64,000 nucleotides of DNA from JAIBJN01 sp963748205 (GCA_963748205.1 CAVVIB010000011.1:138219-202218), one strand, 5' to 3'. Positions 47,998 through 59,394 are shown, numbered from the stretch's first letter. A program made the numbers and translations. The notes: generated by a model not told the origin, from the letters alone.

Positions 47998-49126
47998 CTA
48001 GAGAGCGCGCGCGAGGCGGTCGAGCCCCGCGTCGAGGCGCTCGTCGGGCGTCGCCAGCGAGATGCGCGCCCAGCCTTCTCCCTGTGCGCCGAACCCCTCG
48101 CCCGGAGCGACCGCGATCCGGTGCTCGGCGAGGATCCGCTCCGGCGTCAGGCCCTCCGGAAGGGGCCACCACACGTAGAACGTCGAGTCCGACCTGGTGT
48201 CGGGGACGACGCGCTGGACGCGGGCGCGCCGCGCCTCGTAGAGCGCCCGGCGCTCCTCGACGCTCTCCTGCGGGCCGGTCAGCGCGGCGACTCCGGCCTC
48301 CTGGATCGGCCGGAACACCCCCGCGCGCACGTGGTCGGCGAGCAGGTTCACGCGCTCGACGATCTCCGCGTTCCCGAGCACGAAGCCGAGCCGCCAGCCG
48401 GCCATGCCGTACGTCTTGGACATGGAGAACATCTCCACGCCCACCTCCTTGGCACCCGGCTCGGCCAGGAAGCTCCGGGGCTCGAGGCCGTCGAACATGA
48501 GGTCGCCGTACGCGAAGTCGTGGACGATCGCGGCGCCCGTGCGGTTCGCGTAGGCGACGGCCTCGGCGAAGACGCCGGGAGGCGCCGAGGCGGCGCACGG
48601 GTTGGACGGGTAGTTGAGGTAGAGCGCGGCGACGTTCTCGGTCGGCGCGGCGTCGAGGTCGGGCGCGAAGGCCGCGTCCGGGTCGAGCGCGACGCGCACC
48701 TCCTTGGCGGCCGCGAGCGCGACGCCCGACGTGTAGTCCGGGTAGCCGGGATCCGGGAGCAGGATCGTCTGGCCGCGCTCGGCGAGGCAGAGGGCGAGCT
48801 CGACGATCGCCGTCTTCGTCCCGGGCACGACCGCGACCTCGCGCTCGGGGTCGAGCTCGACGCCGTAGACGTCGCGGTAGCGGGCGGCGATCGCCTCCCT
48901 CAGCGCGGGGATCCCGCGGAACGGCGGGTAGCCGTGCGCGACGGGGTCGCGGCCGGCACGGGCCAGCGCCTCGACGACGTGCTCGGGCGGGCCGGTGTCA
49001 GGGTTGCCGCGGCCGAGGTCGATGACCTCCTCCCCCTCCTGCGCCGCCGCGGCCGCCACGCGCGCGAGGAGCCCGGCGAAGTACTGCGCCGGGAGGCGGT
49101 CGATGCGGTCAGGCGCGAGGGCGCAC
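47998..49126 (-). CDS. PLP-dependent class I/II aminotransferase
   Basis: About 375 residues of the aspartate/alanine aminotransferase fold. PLP-binding lysine is in FSMSKTYGMAGWRLGF, with LNYPSNPC (the NP motif), DFAYGDLMFDG and GEGFG. The reaction is likely amino-donor transfer on a 2-oxoacid; the substrate is not deducible. The frame can be opened up to 49194, but a TAGCAT box lies 7 bases before a GTG at 49126, whose frame joins the body if one base near 49111 is removed (DRIDRLPAQYFAGLL). I prefer that start. It converges on the Lrp gene with 2 bases between. Confidence 0.88.
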
Positions 49127-49133
49127 GGCGACG

Positions 49134-49139
49134 ATGCTA
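49134..49139 (-). promoter_or_regulatory. Candidate -10 box of the aminotransferase
   Basis: Minus strand TAGCAT, 7 bases before the GTG at 49126, identical in sequence and spacing to the boxes of scpA and the phosphatase gene. Confidence 0.4.
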
Positions 49140-49211
49140 GTGCGTTCCGTCCGGGGGGTTGACCTTTGCGGCACGAGTGCCGATGACGCACCAACGGCGG
49201 CGGCCCAAGCC

Positions 49212-51002
49212 ATGCTCGAATTCTCCAGCGACGACAACCATCGCGCGCTTACCGACGCGCTCGCCACGAGCGACGTGCTCGAGCGCGTGGCCGGCACGGT
49301 CGCCATCCACCTCTACGAGATGGAGATGCAGCCGGACGAGTCGTACGTCTGCAACACCTTCATCGGCGCCGGCCTCGAGAGCCTGCTCGGCCCTCTGCCG
49401 GCCGACCGGACTCCCGAGGAGGCCTGGGAGGACGCCGTCCATCCCGACGACCGCGCCGGCTACGACGCCACGTACGAGGCGATCGAGCGCGGCGAGGCCT
49501 GCGAGATCGAGTACCGCCTGAACGGCTACGACGGGCGCACCCGCTGGGTCTGGGACCGTATGCACCCGCGGCGCGCCGAGGACGGCCGCCTGCTCGTCGA
49601 CGGGATCGTCGTCGAGATCACGGAGCGCAAGCACGCCGCCGAAGCGCTTGCCGCCGCGCAGCAGCAGCTGGAGCACATCGCCTACCACGACCCCCTGACC
49701 GGGCTTCCAAACCGGGTCGCCTTCCAGGAGCGCCTCGAGGAAGCTGTCGCCGAGTCGCCGGCGCTCGCCGTCCTCTTCGTCGACCTCGACGACTTCAAGC
49801 TCATCAACGACAGCTTCGGCCACCAGGCCGGCGACGAGCTCCTCACGGCCGTCGCGGCGCGCCTGCGCCATGCGACCCGTGCGGAGGAGGTCGTCGCGCG
49901 CCACGGCGGCGACGAGTTCCTCCTGCTCGTGCCCGGCCCCGAGGGCCCTGACGGCGAGATCGACCTCGAAGGCGCCCGCTACGCCGGCGAGGCCGTCGCC
50001 CGCCGGATCCGCCGCGCCCTCCGCGAGCCGTTCGTCGTCTCCGACGTGGAGATCTTCGTGAGCGCGACCGTCGGCATCAGCCTCTACCCGCTCGACGCGC
50101 CGGACACCGAGACCCTGCTCAAGCACGCGGACACGGCGATGTACAAGGCGAAGGACGGCGGCCGCGACCGCTACCTCGTCTACGCGGTGAAAGGCGACGA
50201 CCCGCTCGCCCAGCTCTCCATGGCCGGCCGGCTGCGCGGCGCCCTCGAGCGCGAGGAAGAGCTCGTCCTGCACTACCAGCCCCTCGTCCGGCTCGACTCG
50301 GCCGAGATCGTCGGCGTCGAGGCGCTCATCCGCTGGCAGGACGGCGACCGCCTGGTTCCGCCGGGCGACTTCCTTCCGCTGGCGGAGCGGACGGGCCTCA
50401 TGGGCAAGCTCAGCGAGTGGGTGCTCGGCGACGCCTGCCGCCAGGCGACCGACTGGCGCGACGCAGGGCTCGACCTCTACGTCTCCATCAACCTGCCGCC
50501 GTCGTTCTGGCAGCCGACCGCGATGCGCCACGTGCTCGCGACCATCGAGACGTTCGGCCTCAACCCCGACCGGCTCATGATCGAGTTCACCGAGTCGGCG
50601 TTCGTCTTCGACGGGCGGCGTTCGATGGAGTTCGTCCTCGAGGAGCTCCACGAGCGCGGCCTGCGGCTCGCGATCGACGACTTCGGCGCCGGCCACTCCT
50701 CCCTCAGCCGCCTGAACCAGATGCGGGTGAGCATGCTCAAGATCGACCGCTCCTTCGTCGGCGGGCTGGAGGACGACTCCGGGACGGCCGTCTTGACCGC
50801 CTCGATCGTCCAGCTCGCTCGTAACCTGGGGCTCGAGCCGCTCGCCGAGGGCATCGAGACCGAGGAGCAGCGCCGCTTCCTCCTGGCGCACGGCTGCGAC
50901 CTCGGCCAGGGCTTCTACTTCAGCCGGCCCGTGCCGGCAAGCGAGATCGAGGCGCTCTTCCGCGCGAGCCGCGAGGACGACGTCTCCGAGACCGCCGCCT
51001 AG
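49212..51002 (+). CDS. PAS-GGDEF-EAL cyclic di-GMP signalling protein
   Basis: 596 residues, no membrane segments. A PAS domain with PAC motif (YRLNGYDGRTRWVWDRMHP ... IVVEITERKH, residues 25-145), a GGDEF domain with intact HGGDEF near residue 230, and an EAL domain with complete residues: EALIRW, SINLPP, IEFTES, DDFGAGHSSL, KIDRSFV and AEGIET. The RxxD inhibitory site before GGDEF is not evident. Both synthesis and breakdown of c-di-GMP look possible. The in-frame reading starts at 49134, but ATG 49212 suits the domain. The stop overlaps that of the phosphatase in a CTAG. Confidence 0.92.
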   Translation: MLEFSSDDNHRALTDALATSDVLERVAGTVAIHLYEMEMQPDESYVCNTFIGAGLESLLGPLPADRTPEEAWEDAVHPDDRAGYDATYEAIERGEACEIEYRLNGYDGRTRWVWDRMHPRRAEDGRLLVDGIVVEITERKHAAEALAAAQQQLEHIAYHDPLTGLPNRVAFQERLEEAVAESPALAVLFVDLDDFKLINDSFGHQAGDELLTAVAARLRHATRAEEVVARHGGDEFLLLVPGPEGPDGEIDLEGARYAGEAVARRIRRALREPFVVSDVEIFVSATVGISLYPLDAPDTETLLKHADTAMYKAKDGGRDRYLVYAVKGDDPLAQLSMAGRLRGALEREEELVLHYQPLVRLDSAEIVGVEALIRWQDGDRLVPPGDFLPLAERTGLMGKLSEWVLGDACRQATDWRDAGLDLYVSINLPPSFWQPTAMRHVLATIETFGLNPDRLMIEFTESAFVFDGRRSMEFVLEELHERGLRLAIDDFGAGHSSLSRLNQMRVSMLKIDRSFVGGLEDDSGTAVLTASIVQLARNLGLEPLAEGIETEEQRRFLLAHGCDLGQGFYFSRPVPASEIEALFRASREDDVSETAA

Positions 51003-51451
51003 CCCGACTCGCGCCAGGCCCGGACGAAGTCCTTCTGGGCCTCGGTCTGGGGCGACCACTGGTCGCCGCGCCAGGCGACGATGTCGGCGAGCGCGTCCTC
51101 CCCGCTCCGGCCCGTGCGCACGAGGTGGCAGCCGACGACGGTGCCCGTGCGCCCGATGCCGCCGAGGCAGTGGAGGTAGACGGTCCGCCCGTCGTCGAGC
51201 GCCTCGTCGAGCGCGTCGAGGATCTCCGCCATCTGCTCCGGGCTCGGCGTGCTCATGTCGCGGATCGGGAAGCGGCGGTGCTCGAGGCCGTCCAGGTCGT
51301 ACCGGTCGAGCTCGCCGTCCTCGGTGAGGTCGAAGAACGTGTCCACGCCGGCGGCGCGGAGCTCCTGGATCGTCTCCGCGTCCGGGTACATGCCGGCGAG
51401 CAGCCGCCCGGGGACGACCCAGTACGAGCCGGCGGGGCCTCGTCGCTCCAC
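50999..51451 (-). CDS. Dual-specificity/tyrosine phosphatase-like protein
   Basis: 150 residues with the Cys-based phosphatase loop HCLGGIGRTGT (HCxxGxxR[T/S]) near residue 96 and an upstream general-acid region around DLTEDGELDRYDL. It probably removes phosphate from tyrosine, serine/threonine or a small molecule. GTG at 51451, with GCGACTAGCAT and a 7-base spacer upstream, sets the start. It is a neighbour, on the opposite strand, of the c-di-GMP protein, without other evidence of linkage. Confidence 0.85.
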   Translation of the reverse strand: MERRGPAGSYWVVPGRLLAGMYPDAETIQELRAAGVDTFFDLTEDGELDRYDLDGLEHRRFPIRDMSTPSPEQMAEILDALDEALDDGRTVYLHCLGGIGRTGTVVGCHLVRTGRSGEDALADIVAWRGDQWSPQTEAQKDFVRAWRESG

Positions 51452-51458
51452 GTCCGTG

Positions 51459-51464
51459 ATGCTA
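51459..51464 (-). promoter_or_regulatory. Candidate -10 box of the phosphatase gene
   Basis: Minus strand TAGCAT in GCGACTAGCAT, 7 bases before the GTG start; same sequence and spacing as scpA. Confidence 0.45.
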
Positions 51465-51504
51465 GTCGCACACTTCCGTGACGAAGATCGTCGCGTGCCG
51501 TCGT

Positions 51505-51510
51505 TAGGCT
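51505..51510 (+). promoter_or_regulatory. Candidate -10 box of uvrD2
   Basis: TAGGCT, 7 bases before the GTG at 51518. No ribosome-binding site fits in between. Confidence 0.4.
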
Positions 51511-51517
51511 CGGGTCG

Positions 51518-53373
51518 GTGATCTTCGAGGGGCTGAACGCGGAGCAGCGCCGCGCGGTCGAGGCCGTGCGCGGCCCGGTCTGCATCCTCGCGGGCGCCGG
51601 CTCGGGCAAGACGACGACGATCACGCAGGCGCATCGCCAACCAGGTGGCGACGGGCGCGTTCGCCGCGGATCAGATCCTCGCCGTGACGTTCACGGACAA
51701 GGCCGCGACGGAGATGCGGGAGCGGCTGGCCGTGCTGGGCGCCGGCCGCGTGCCGGCGCGGACGTTCCATTCGGCAGCGCTCGCGCAGCTCCACTACTTC
51801 GCGGGCTCGGTCGGCGAGGTGCTGGCGTCGAAGGCGTCGATCCTCCTGCCGATCGCGCGCGTCGCTGCCGGTGCCGTTCCGCTACCGCCCGCTCGCCGAC
51901 CTGGCGACGGAGATCGAGTGGGCCAAGAACCGCCGCCTCACGCCGGACACGTACCGCCGGTCGCTGGGAGACCACGAGCCGCCGGTGCCGGACGACGTGA
52001 TGGAGCGAGTCTTCCGCACGTACGAGGCGCGGAAGACCGAGCGAGGCCTGATCGACTTCGAGGATCTCCTGGAGCAAGCCGTGCGCATGTACGACGAGGA
52101 CCCGGTCGCGCTGGCCGCGTTCCAGGAGCGCTACCAGGCGTTCACGGTCGACGAGTACCAGGACGTGAACCTGCTCCAGCAGTCGCTCCTGGAGCGCTGG
52201 GTCGGCGACCGCGACGACCTGTGCGTCGTCGGCGACGACTACCAGTCGATCTATTCCTTCACCGGCGCGACGCCGGAGTACCTGCTGGGGATGCCGAGCG
52301 GTTCCCGGGCGCGCTGGTCGTGCGGCTGGAGGAGAACTACCGCTCGACGCCGGAGATCCTGTCGACGGCCAACCGCCTGGTGCCGGAGCTCGGCGGCTCG
52401 GAGAAGGTCCTGCGGGCGGTGCTCCCGAGCGGCCCGGAGCCGCTGATGCTGGTGCAGCCGGACCGGCAGACGGAGGCGGAGTTCATCGTCTCGCAGGTGC
52501 GCCGGCTGGCGGGCGAGGGCGTCCCGTACGAGGAGATGGCGGTCCTGTACCGCCTGAACGCGCGCTCGGAGGACTACGAGGAGGCGTTCGCCCTCGCCGG
52601 CATCCCGTTCCAGGTGCGGGGAGCAGCGTTCATCCGCCGCCAGGCAGCGCAGCGGACGATCCGCATGCTCCGCGGCCGCCGCGACGCGTCAGCGATCGGC
52701 GCGGTCACCGAGGCAGTCCGCAAGCAGGGCTGGACGGCGCGCCCAGCCAGCGGCCTCGGCGACGAGGAGCTGACCCGCCAGGCCGACCTCTCCCGCCTCC
52801 TCGAGCTGGCCGAGCAGCTCCCGCCGGGCTCGTCGGTCGCGGACTTCCTGCGCGACCTGGAGGAGCGGTTCAGCGCAGAAACCCAGGGCCGAGGCGTCGA
52901 GCTCCTCACGTACCACCGAGCCAAGGGCCTCGAGTGGGAAGCGGTCTTCCTCCCGCGCCTGGAGGAGAAGGAGCTCCCGTACGGCAAGGCACGCGAGCGC
53001 CGAGCGCCTGGCCGAGGAGCGCCGCCTGTTCTACGTCGGCATGACGCGAGCGAAGCGCTCGCTGACGATCACGTGGACAGCGGGCGCGAAGCCGAGCCGC
53101 TTCCTGGCGGAGCTGGGAGTGGTCGGCCAGGCGCGCCCGAAGGCGGAGAAACCGGCGCCGACCCCGGAGTTCGAAGCCCTACGCCGCTGGCGAGCCGAGC
53201 GAGCAAAGGCCGACGAGGTGCCCGCGTACGTCGTCTTCCACGACTCGACGCTCCACGAGATCGCCGCGATCCGCCCGCAGACGCGCGAGGAGCTGAGCAC
53301 GATCTCCGGCATCGGCCCGACGAAGCTGGAGCGCTACGCGGACGACGTGCTGGAAGCGCTCGCGACCGCCTAG
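51518..53373 (+). CDS. UvrD2-type ATP-dependent DNA helicase (several frameshifts)
   Basis: A superfamily 1A 3'-5' helicase of about 625 residues. Walker A LAGAGSGKT, TFTDKAATEMRERL (motif Ia), DEYQDVNLLQQ (motif II), GDDYQSIYSFTGA (motif III), LEENYRST (motif IV), TYHRAKGLEWEAVFL (motif V) and RRLFYVGMTRAKRSL (motif VI) are all seen. The last 75 residues resemble an HRDC domain (RPQTREELSTISGIGPTKLERY), as in mycobacterial UvrD2. The frame shifts near 51630, 51865, 52300 and 53000. GTG at 51518. Confidence 0.9.
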
Positions 53374-53530
53374 GCCTCGTCGGTATCCAGTGACGGTTCG
53401 GGGCCGCGCGCTCAGCAGCAACCAGGAGGGTGAGCGCGCGTCGCGCGGCACCCATCCTTGTCTCACTTGCTCGAGGTTCACCTCGACGGGCCGGACGTTC
53501 CACGTCAGCCCTCCTTGAAAGACTGCCCAC

Positions 53531-55111
53531 ATGGCCGCGGTGGGCAAGGAGGCGCAGCGCGCCGAGCTGCACAAGACGATCTGGCGGATCGCCAACGATC
53601 TGCGCGGCAGCGTCGACGGCTGGGACTTCAAGACCTACGTGCTCGGGATGCTCTTCTACCGCTTCATCTCGGAGAACCTGACCGCCTACCTCAACGAGCA
53701 GGAGCGCAAGGCCGGCGAGCCCGACTTCGACTACGCCGCGCTCAGCGACGACGAGGCCGAGTTCGGGCGGCGAGGAGACGGTCGCCGAGAAGGGCTTCTA
53801 CATCCTGCCCGAGCGAGCTGTTCGCCAACGTGCGCGAGCGCGCCGCCAGCGACGAGAACCTCAACGAGACGCTCGCGCGGGTCTTCCGAGAACATCGAGG
53901 GCTCCGCGGTCGGCACCGACAGCGAGGACGACCTCAAGGGCCTGTTCGACGACCTCGACGTCAACAGCGGCAAGCTCGGCCCCACCGTCGCCAAGCGCAA
54001 CGAGAAGCTCGTCAAGCTGCTCGACGCCATCGGCGACCTCGACCTCGGCAGCACGTTCCGACAACACGATCGACGCCTTCGGCGACGCCTACGAGTACCT
54101 GATGACGATGTACGCCTCCAGCGCCGGCAAGTCCGGCGGCGAGTTCTTCACGCCGCAGGAGGTCTCCGAGCTGCTCGCCCGCATCACCGTCGTCGGCAAG
54201 ACCGAGGTGAACAAGGTCTACGACCCGGCCTGCGGCTCGGGCTCGCTGCTGCTGAAGTTCGCGAAGGTGCTCGGCAAGGACAACGTCCGCAGGGCTTCTT
54301 CGGCCAGGAGATCAACCTGACCACCTACAACCTGTGCCGGATCAACATGTTCCTGCACGACGTCAACTACGAGAAGTTCGACATCGCCCACGGCGACACG
54401 CTGACCGATCCCGCAGCACTGGGACGACGAGCCGTTCGAGGCGATCGTCTCCAATCCGCCGTACTCGATCAAGTGGGACGGGCGACGCGAACCCGCTGCT
54501 GATCAACGACCCGCGCTTCGCGCCGGCCGGCGTGCTGGCGCCGAAGTCGAAGGCCGACCTCGCCTTCACGATGCACATGCTGAGCTGGCTGGCCGTGAAC
54601 GGCACGGCCGCGATCGTCGAGTTCCCCGGCGTGCTCTACCGCGGCGGCGCCGAGCAGAAGATCCGCAAGTACCTGATCGACAACAACTACGTCGACACCG
54701 TCATCCAGCTGCCGCCGGACCTGTTCTTCGGCACGACGATCGCGACCTGCATCATCGTCCTCAAGAAGTCGCAAGACCGACAACGCGACGCTGTTCATCG
54801 ACGCGTCCAGCGGAGTTCGTCCGCCAGCGGCAACAAGAACAAGCTCACCGAGGCGAACCAGCAGAAGATCCTCGACGCGTTCACGGCACGCGACGGACGT
54901 CGACCACTTCGCACGCTCGTCGAGAACAGCGAGATCGCCGAGAACGGCTACAACATCGCCGTCTCGTCCTACGTCGAGGCCGAGGACACCCGCGAGGCCG
55001 TCGACATCACTGCGCTCAACGCCGAGATCGCGCGCATCGTCGCGCGCCAGGCCGAGCTGCGCGCGCGAGATCGACGCGATCGTCGCCGACCTGGAAGGCG
55101 GCGCCGCGTGA
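53531..55111 (+). CDS. hsdM: Type I restriction-modification methyltransferase subunit HsdM (many frameshifts)
   Basis: Adenine-N6 methyltransferase of a type I restriction system. After indel repair about 520 residues: an N-terminal HsdM helical domain (LHKTIWRIANDLRGSVDGWDF), then AdoMet motif I DPACGSGSLLLKF and the catalytic NPPYSIKW (motif IV), with PPDLFFGTTIATCIIVLKK and a C-terminal coiled segment. At least ten indels occur (e.g. near 53768, 53816, 53886, 54058, 54292, 54413, 54481, 54771, 54890, 55060), many an extra C before GA. ATG at 53531; GTG of hsdS overlaps the stop by four bases. Confidence 0.9.
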
Positions 55112-56347
55112 GCCGCATCGACGACCTGATCGCGGAGCTGTGCCCGAGCGGCGTCGAGTTCAAGACGCTCGGCGAGGTCGGCGAGCATTCGTGGTGCGGT
55201 CGCCGAAGAACGGCTGACGCGAGACGGCGTACGGTGCGATCCACTACGGCGAGATCACACGTACTACGGCACGTGCCGCGACACGACGTCATTCGTCGGA
55301 CTAGACGCTCGACGACGCAAGCTCGATCAGGCTCGATGCCGCGCGACCTCGTCATCGCTACATCGGCGAGACCGTCGACGCATGTCGAAGGTCGGTCGAC
55401 GTCGGCTTGGCACAGACGCAGTCGTCGGTCATGCAGCGATGCTACGATCGATCCGGCACGTGGCTCGATGCCGAAGTACCTCTACTACTTCTTCGCAGTC
55501 CGACGTTCAGAGCAGAACCGGCAGGCTGCATCGCAGCACGAAGGTCAGCGCAGTGTCATCGCGAGCATCTGCGAAGATCCGGATCCCGTGCCGCCCATCG
55601 AGGTCCAGCAGGAGATCGTGCGGATCCTCGACACTGTTCACGGAGCTGGAAGCGGAGCTGGAAGCGGAGCTGGAAGCGCGCCGACGCGCCAGTATGCGTA
55701 CTACCGCGACTCGCTCCTCGACGTTCGCTGAGCGCGAGAGTCCGATGGATGCCGATGGGTGAGGTCGGCGACGTTCATTCGTGGCACGCCGATTCACCAA
55801 GAAGCGACGTCGTCGAAGACGGCGATGCCGAGCATCCATTACGGCGAGATCTACACGCAGTACGGAACCGTATGCGACAAGACCGTGTCACGCGTACGTC
55901 CGAGCGATCAGCCCGAGCCTGCGCTTCGCTCGCACAGGCGACGTCGTGATCGCGGCGTTGTCGAGACCGTCGAGGACGTCGGCAAGGCCGTCGCATGGCT
56001 CGGCGACGAGCCGACGTCGCTATCCACGACGACTCGCTTCAGCGTTCGGCGATCGACTGAACCCGACGTTCGTCTCGTACTCACTTGCAGACGACCGAGT
56101 TCCATCGCAGAAAGGCGCAAGTACGTCGCGCGCGCCAAGGTCAAGCGCATCTCGAAGGCGAGACCTCGGCAAGTTCGTGATTCCTGTGCCGCCGCTCGAC
56201 GAGCAGGAGCGGATCGTCGCGATCCTCGACAAGTTCGACGCACTCGTGAACGACCTCTCGATCGGCCTCCCGGCCGAGCTGAACGCGCGCCGCAAGCAGT
56301 ACGAGCACTACCGCGACCGGCTGCTCACCTTCCCGGAGAGCGGCATG
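55108..56347 (+). CDS. hsdS: Type I restriction specificity subunit HsdS (many frameshifts)
   Basis: HsdS gives the DNA target. The conserved parts survive: SRIDDLIAELCPSGVEFKTLGEVGE (start), a first variable domain with IHYGEI, the central conserved coil ending IEVQQEIVRILD...TELEAELEA with RRRQYAYYRDSLL, a second domain start GEVGD and IHYGEIYTQYG, and the second coil VPPLDEQERIVAILDKFDALVNDL with RRKQYEHYRDRLLTF. Two-half architecture is thus intact. The variable domains are so indel-ridden that exact residues are unreliable. GC is lower than in neighbours, usual for target domains. No stop separates it from hsdR as sequenced. Confidence 0.82.
55642..55677 (+). repeat. Three perfect 12-bp tandem repeats in the hsdS central spacer
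   Basis: Three exact copies of GGAGCTGGAAGC, reading as three ELEA units between the two HsdS halves. In EcoR124-type enzymes the number of a four-residue repeat at this site sets the spacer between half-sites of the recognition sequence. Copy number changes by slippage. Confidence 0.75.
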
Positions 56348-59300
56348 AGCGAGGCGCCGGCGGCGCCTCGCTACGAGCCGATCGCGGTCGGCGACCGAGA
56401 GCACCGTCGTCGCCGAGTTCGTCCCCGACGCCTCGCAGGGAGACGGCGTACCAGAGCGAGGCCGAGCTCGAAGCGGCGTTCATCGAGCTCCTCCGGGCCA
56501 GGCGTACGAGTACCTGCGCGATCCCGAGCGAGGCCGCAGCTCGTCGCCAACCTGCGCGCGCAGCTCGAGGCGCTGAACGGCGATCGAGTTCACCGACGCC
56601 GAGTGGCAGCGGTTCTTCGCCGAGAAGATCGCGGGCGCCAACGAGGGGATCGTCGAGAAGACGGCGCGGATCCAGGAGGACCACGTCCAGGTGCTCGCGC
56701 GCGACGACGGGACGTTCAAGAACGTCGTGCTGATCGACAAGCGGAACATCCACAACAACCGGCTGCAGGTCATCAACCAGTACGAGGTCGGCGTCGACGC
56801 GGCGCGAGCGCGCGCGACCCGCTACGACGTCACGATCCTCGTCAACGGCCTGCCGCTCGTGCACGTCGAGCTCAAGCGGCGCGGCGTGGCCATCCGCGAG
56901 GCGTTCAACCAGATCAACCGCTACCAGCGCGACAGCTTCTGGTCCGGCTCGGGCCTGTTCGAGTACGTGCAGCTCTTCGTGATCAGCAACGGCACGCACA
57001 CGAAGTACTACTCGAACACGACCCGCGACTCAGCACGTCGCCGAGCAGGTCGGGCGCGAAGCGCAGGCGGAAGACGTCGAACAGCTTCGAGTTCACGAGC
57101 TGGTGGGCGGACGCCACGCAACAGGCCGATCGCCGACCTGACCGGCTTCACGAAGACGTTCTTCGCCAAGCACACGCTGCTCAGCATCCTCACCCGGTAC
57201 TGCGTCTTCGACGCCGACCGCAAGCTGCTGGTGATGCGGCCGTACCAGATCGCGGCGACCGAGCGGATCCTCCAGCGGATCGAGACCTCGACCAACCACC
57301 GGCAGCTCGGCACGATCGCGGCCGGCGGCTACGTCTGGCACACCACCGGCTCGGGCAAGACGCTGACGAGCTTCAAGGCCGCCCAGCTCGCGAGCCGGCT
57401 GCCGGACGTCGACAAGGTCGTCTTCGTCGTCGACCGCAAGGACCTCGACTACCAGACCATGCGCGAGTACGAGCGGTTCGAGAAGGGCGCCGCCAACTCC
57501 AACGTCTCGACGAGCGTGCTCAAGCGGCAGCTCGAGGACCCGGACGCGCGGATCATCATCACGACGATCCAGAAGCTCGCCCGCTTCGTCGACCAGAACA
57601 AGGGCCACGCGATCTACGACGGCCACGTCGTGCTGATCTTCGACGAGTGCCACCGCAGCCAGTTCGGCGACATGCACGTCGCGATCGAGAAGGCGTTCAA
57701 GCGCTACCACCTGTTCGGCTTCACCGGCACGCCGATCTTCGCCGACGAACGCCGGCAGCTCGCGGCAACCCCCGGCTCCGCACGACCGAGCAGGCGTTCG
57801 GCGACCGGCTGCACACGTACACGATCGTCGACGCGATCAACGACAGGAACGTGCTGCCGTTCCGGCATCGACTACGTCAACACGATCAAGCTGCCGGCGG
57901 AGCTCGCCGACAAGCAGGTCTCCGCGATCGACACCGAGCGGGCGCTGCTCGCGCCCGAGCGGATCGGCCAGGTCGTCGCGCTACATCCGCGAGCACTTCG
58001 ACCAGAAGACCAAGCGCAGCTTCGCCTACACGCTGGCGGGCAAGCGGCTCGCAGGCTTCAACTCGCTGCTCGCCACCGCCTCGATCGACGCCGCGAAGCG
58101 CTACTACGCCGAGTTCGCGAGGCAGCAGGCCGAGCTGCCGGAGGCCGCAGCGGCTCAAGGTCGGGCTCATCTACAGCTACGCCGCGAACGAGGACGACGC
58201 GCCGACTTCCTCGCCGAGGAGGAGTTCGAGACCGACGACCTGGACGCGAGCTCGCGCGACTTCCTCGAGGGGGCGATCTCGGACTACAACGCGATGTTCG
58301 GCACGAGCTTCGACACCTCGTCGGACAGGTTCCAGAACTACTACAAGGACCTCTCGCTGCGGCTCCGGAACCGCGAGATCGACCTCGTCGATCGTCGTCA
58401 ACATGTTCCTGACCGGCTTCGACGCGACCACGCTCAACACGCTCTGGGTCGACAAGGGCCTCCGCGCGCACGGTCTCATCCAGGCGTACTCGCGCACGAA
58501 CCGGATCCTCAACTCCGTGAAGACCTACGGCAACATCGTCACCTTCCGCGACCTGGAGGAGGAGACGAACGACGCGCTCGCGCTCTTCGGCAACAAGGAT
58601 GCCCGCGGCATCGTCCTGCTCAAGCCGTACGCCGAGTACTACGACGAGTACGTCGAGCGGGTCGCCGAGCTGCAGGAGCTCTTCCCGCTCGGCGAGGATC
58701 GTGGCGCGGGGAGAGCGCGATCAAGATGTTCATCCAGCTCTTCGGGTCAATCCTGCGGCTACGCAACATCCTGACGTCGTTCGACGAGTTCGCCGGCAAC
58801 GAGATCCTCAGCGAGCGCGACTACCAGGACTACCAGTCGCTCTACCTCGACTACTACGGCGACCTCCGCCGCGCCGCGGACTCCGAGAAGGAGTCGATCA
58901 TCGACGACGTCGTCTTCGAGATCGAGCTCATGAAGCAGGTCGAGGTCAACGTCGACTACATCCTGATGCTCGTCGAGCAGTATCGCGAGGAGCGCGGCGA
59001 CGGCACTGACCGCGAGGTCGAGACACTGGCGAAGATCCGGCGGGCCATCGACTCGAGCATCTCCCTGCGCAACAAGCGCGACCTGATCCTCGCTTTCGTC
59101 GACCGGGTGTCCGTCGACTCGGACGTCAAGGAAGACTGGCGTCGCTACGTCGAGGCCAGGCGCGACGAGGAGCTCGAGCACATCATCGCGGACGAAGGGC
59201 TCGATCCCGACGCGACGCGGGCGTTCGTCGAGAGAGCGTTCCGTAACGGTGCGATCCCGACGACGGGCGCGGCGGTGACGGGGATCCTCCCGCCGACCTC

Positions 59301-59394
59301 GCGCTTCTCGGCAGACGACAGCTACGGAATCAAGAAGCAGACCGTGCTCGACAGACTCGCAGCGTTCTTCGACCGGTACTTCGCCCTCGGCTAA
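56345..59394 (+). CDS. hsdR: Type I restriction endonuclease subunit HsdR (several frameshifts)
   Basis: Motor and nuclease subunit, about 1015 residues after repair. The N-terminal nuclease signature is RYDVTILVNGLPLVHVELKRRG (Asp ... ExK). The helicase part has TGSGKTLTSFKAAQL, VFVVDRKDLDYQT, DECHRSQFGDMH, GFTGTPIF, VVNMFLTGFDA and IQAYSRTNRI. The C-terminal coiled part is intact to the TAA at 59394. Breaks lie near 56395, 56440, 56505-56590, 57030, 57110, 57770, 57867, 57985, 58153, 58197, 58388 and 58700. ATG at 56345 is in the same frame as the hsdS end. Confidence 0.9.

Noticed and set aside
53531..59394. Programmed frameshifting in the hsd genes
   Set aside because: Breaks are too many and lie at different short contexts without slippery heptamers or downstream pseudoknots; sequencing error or decay explains them better.
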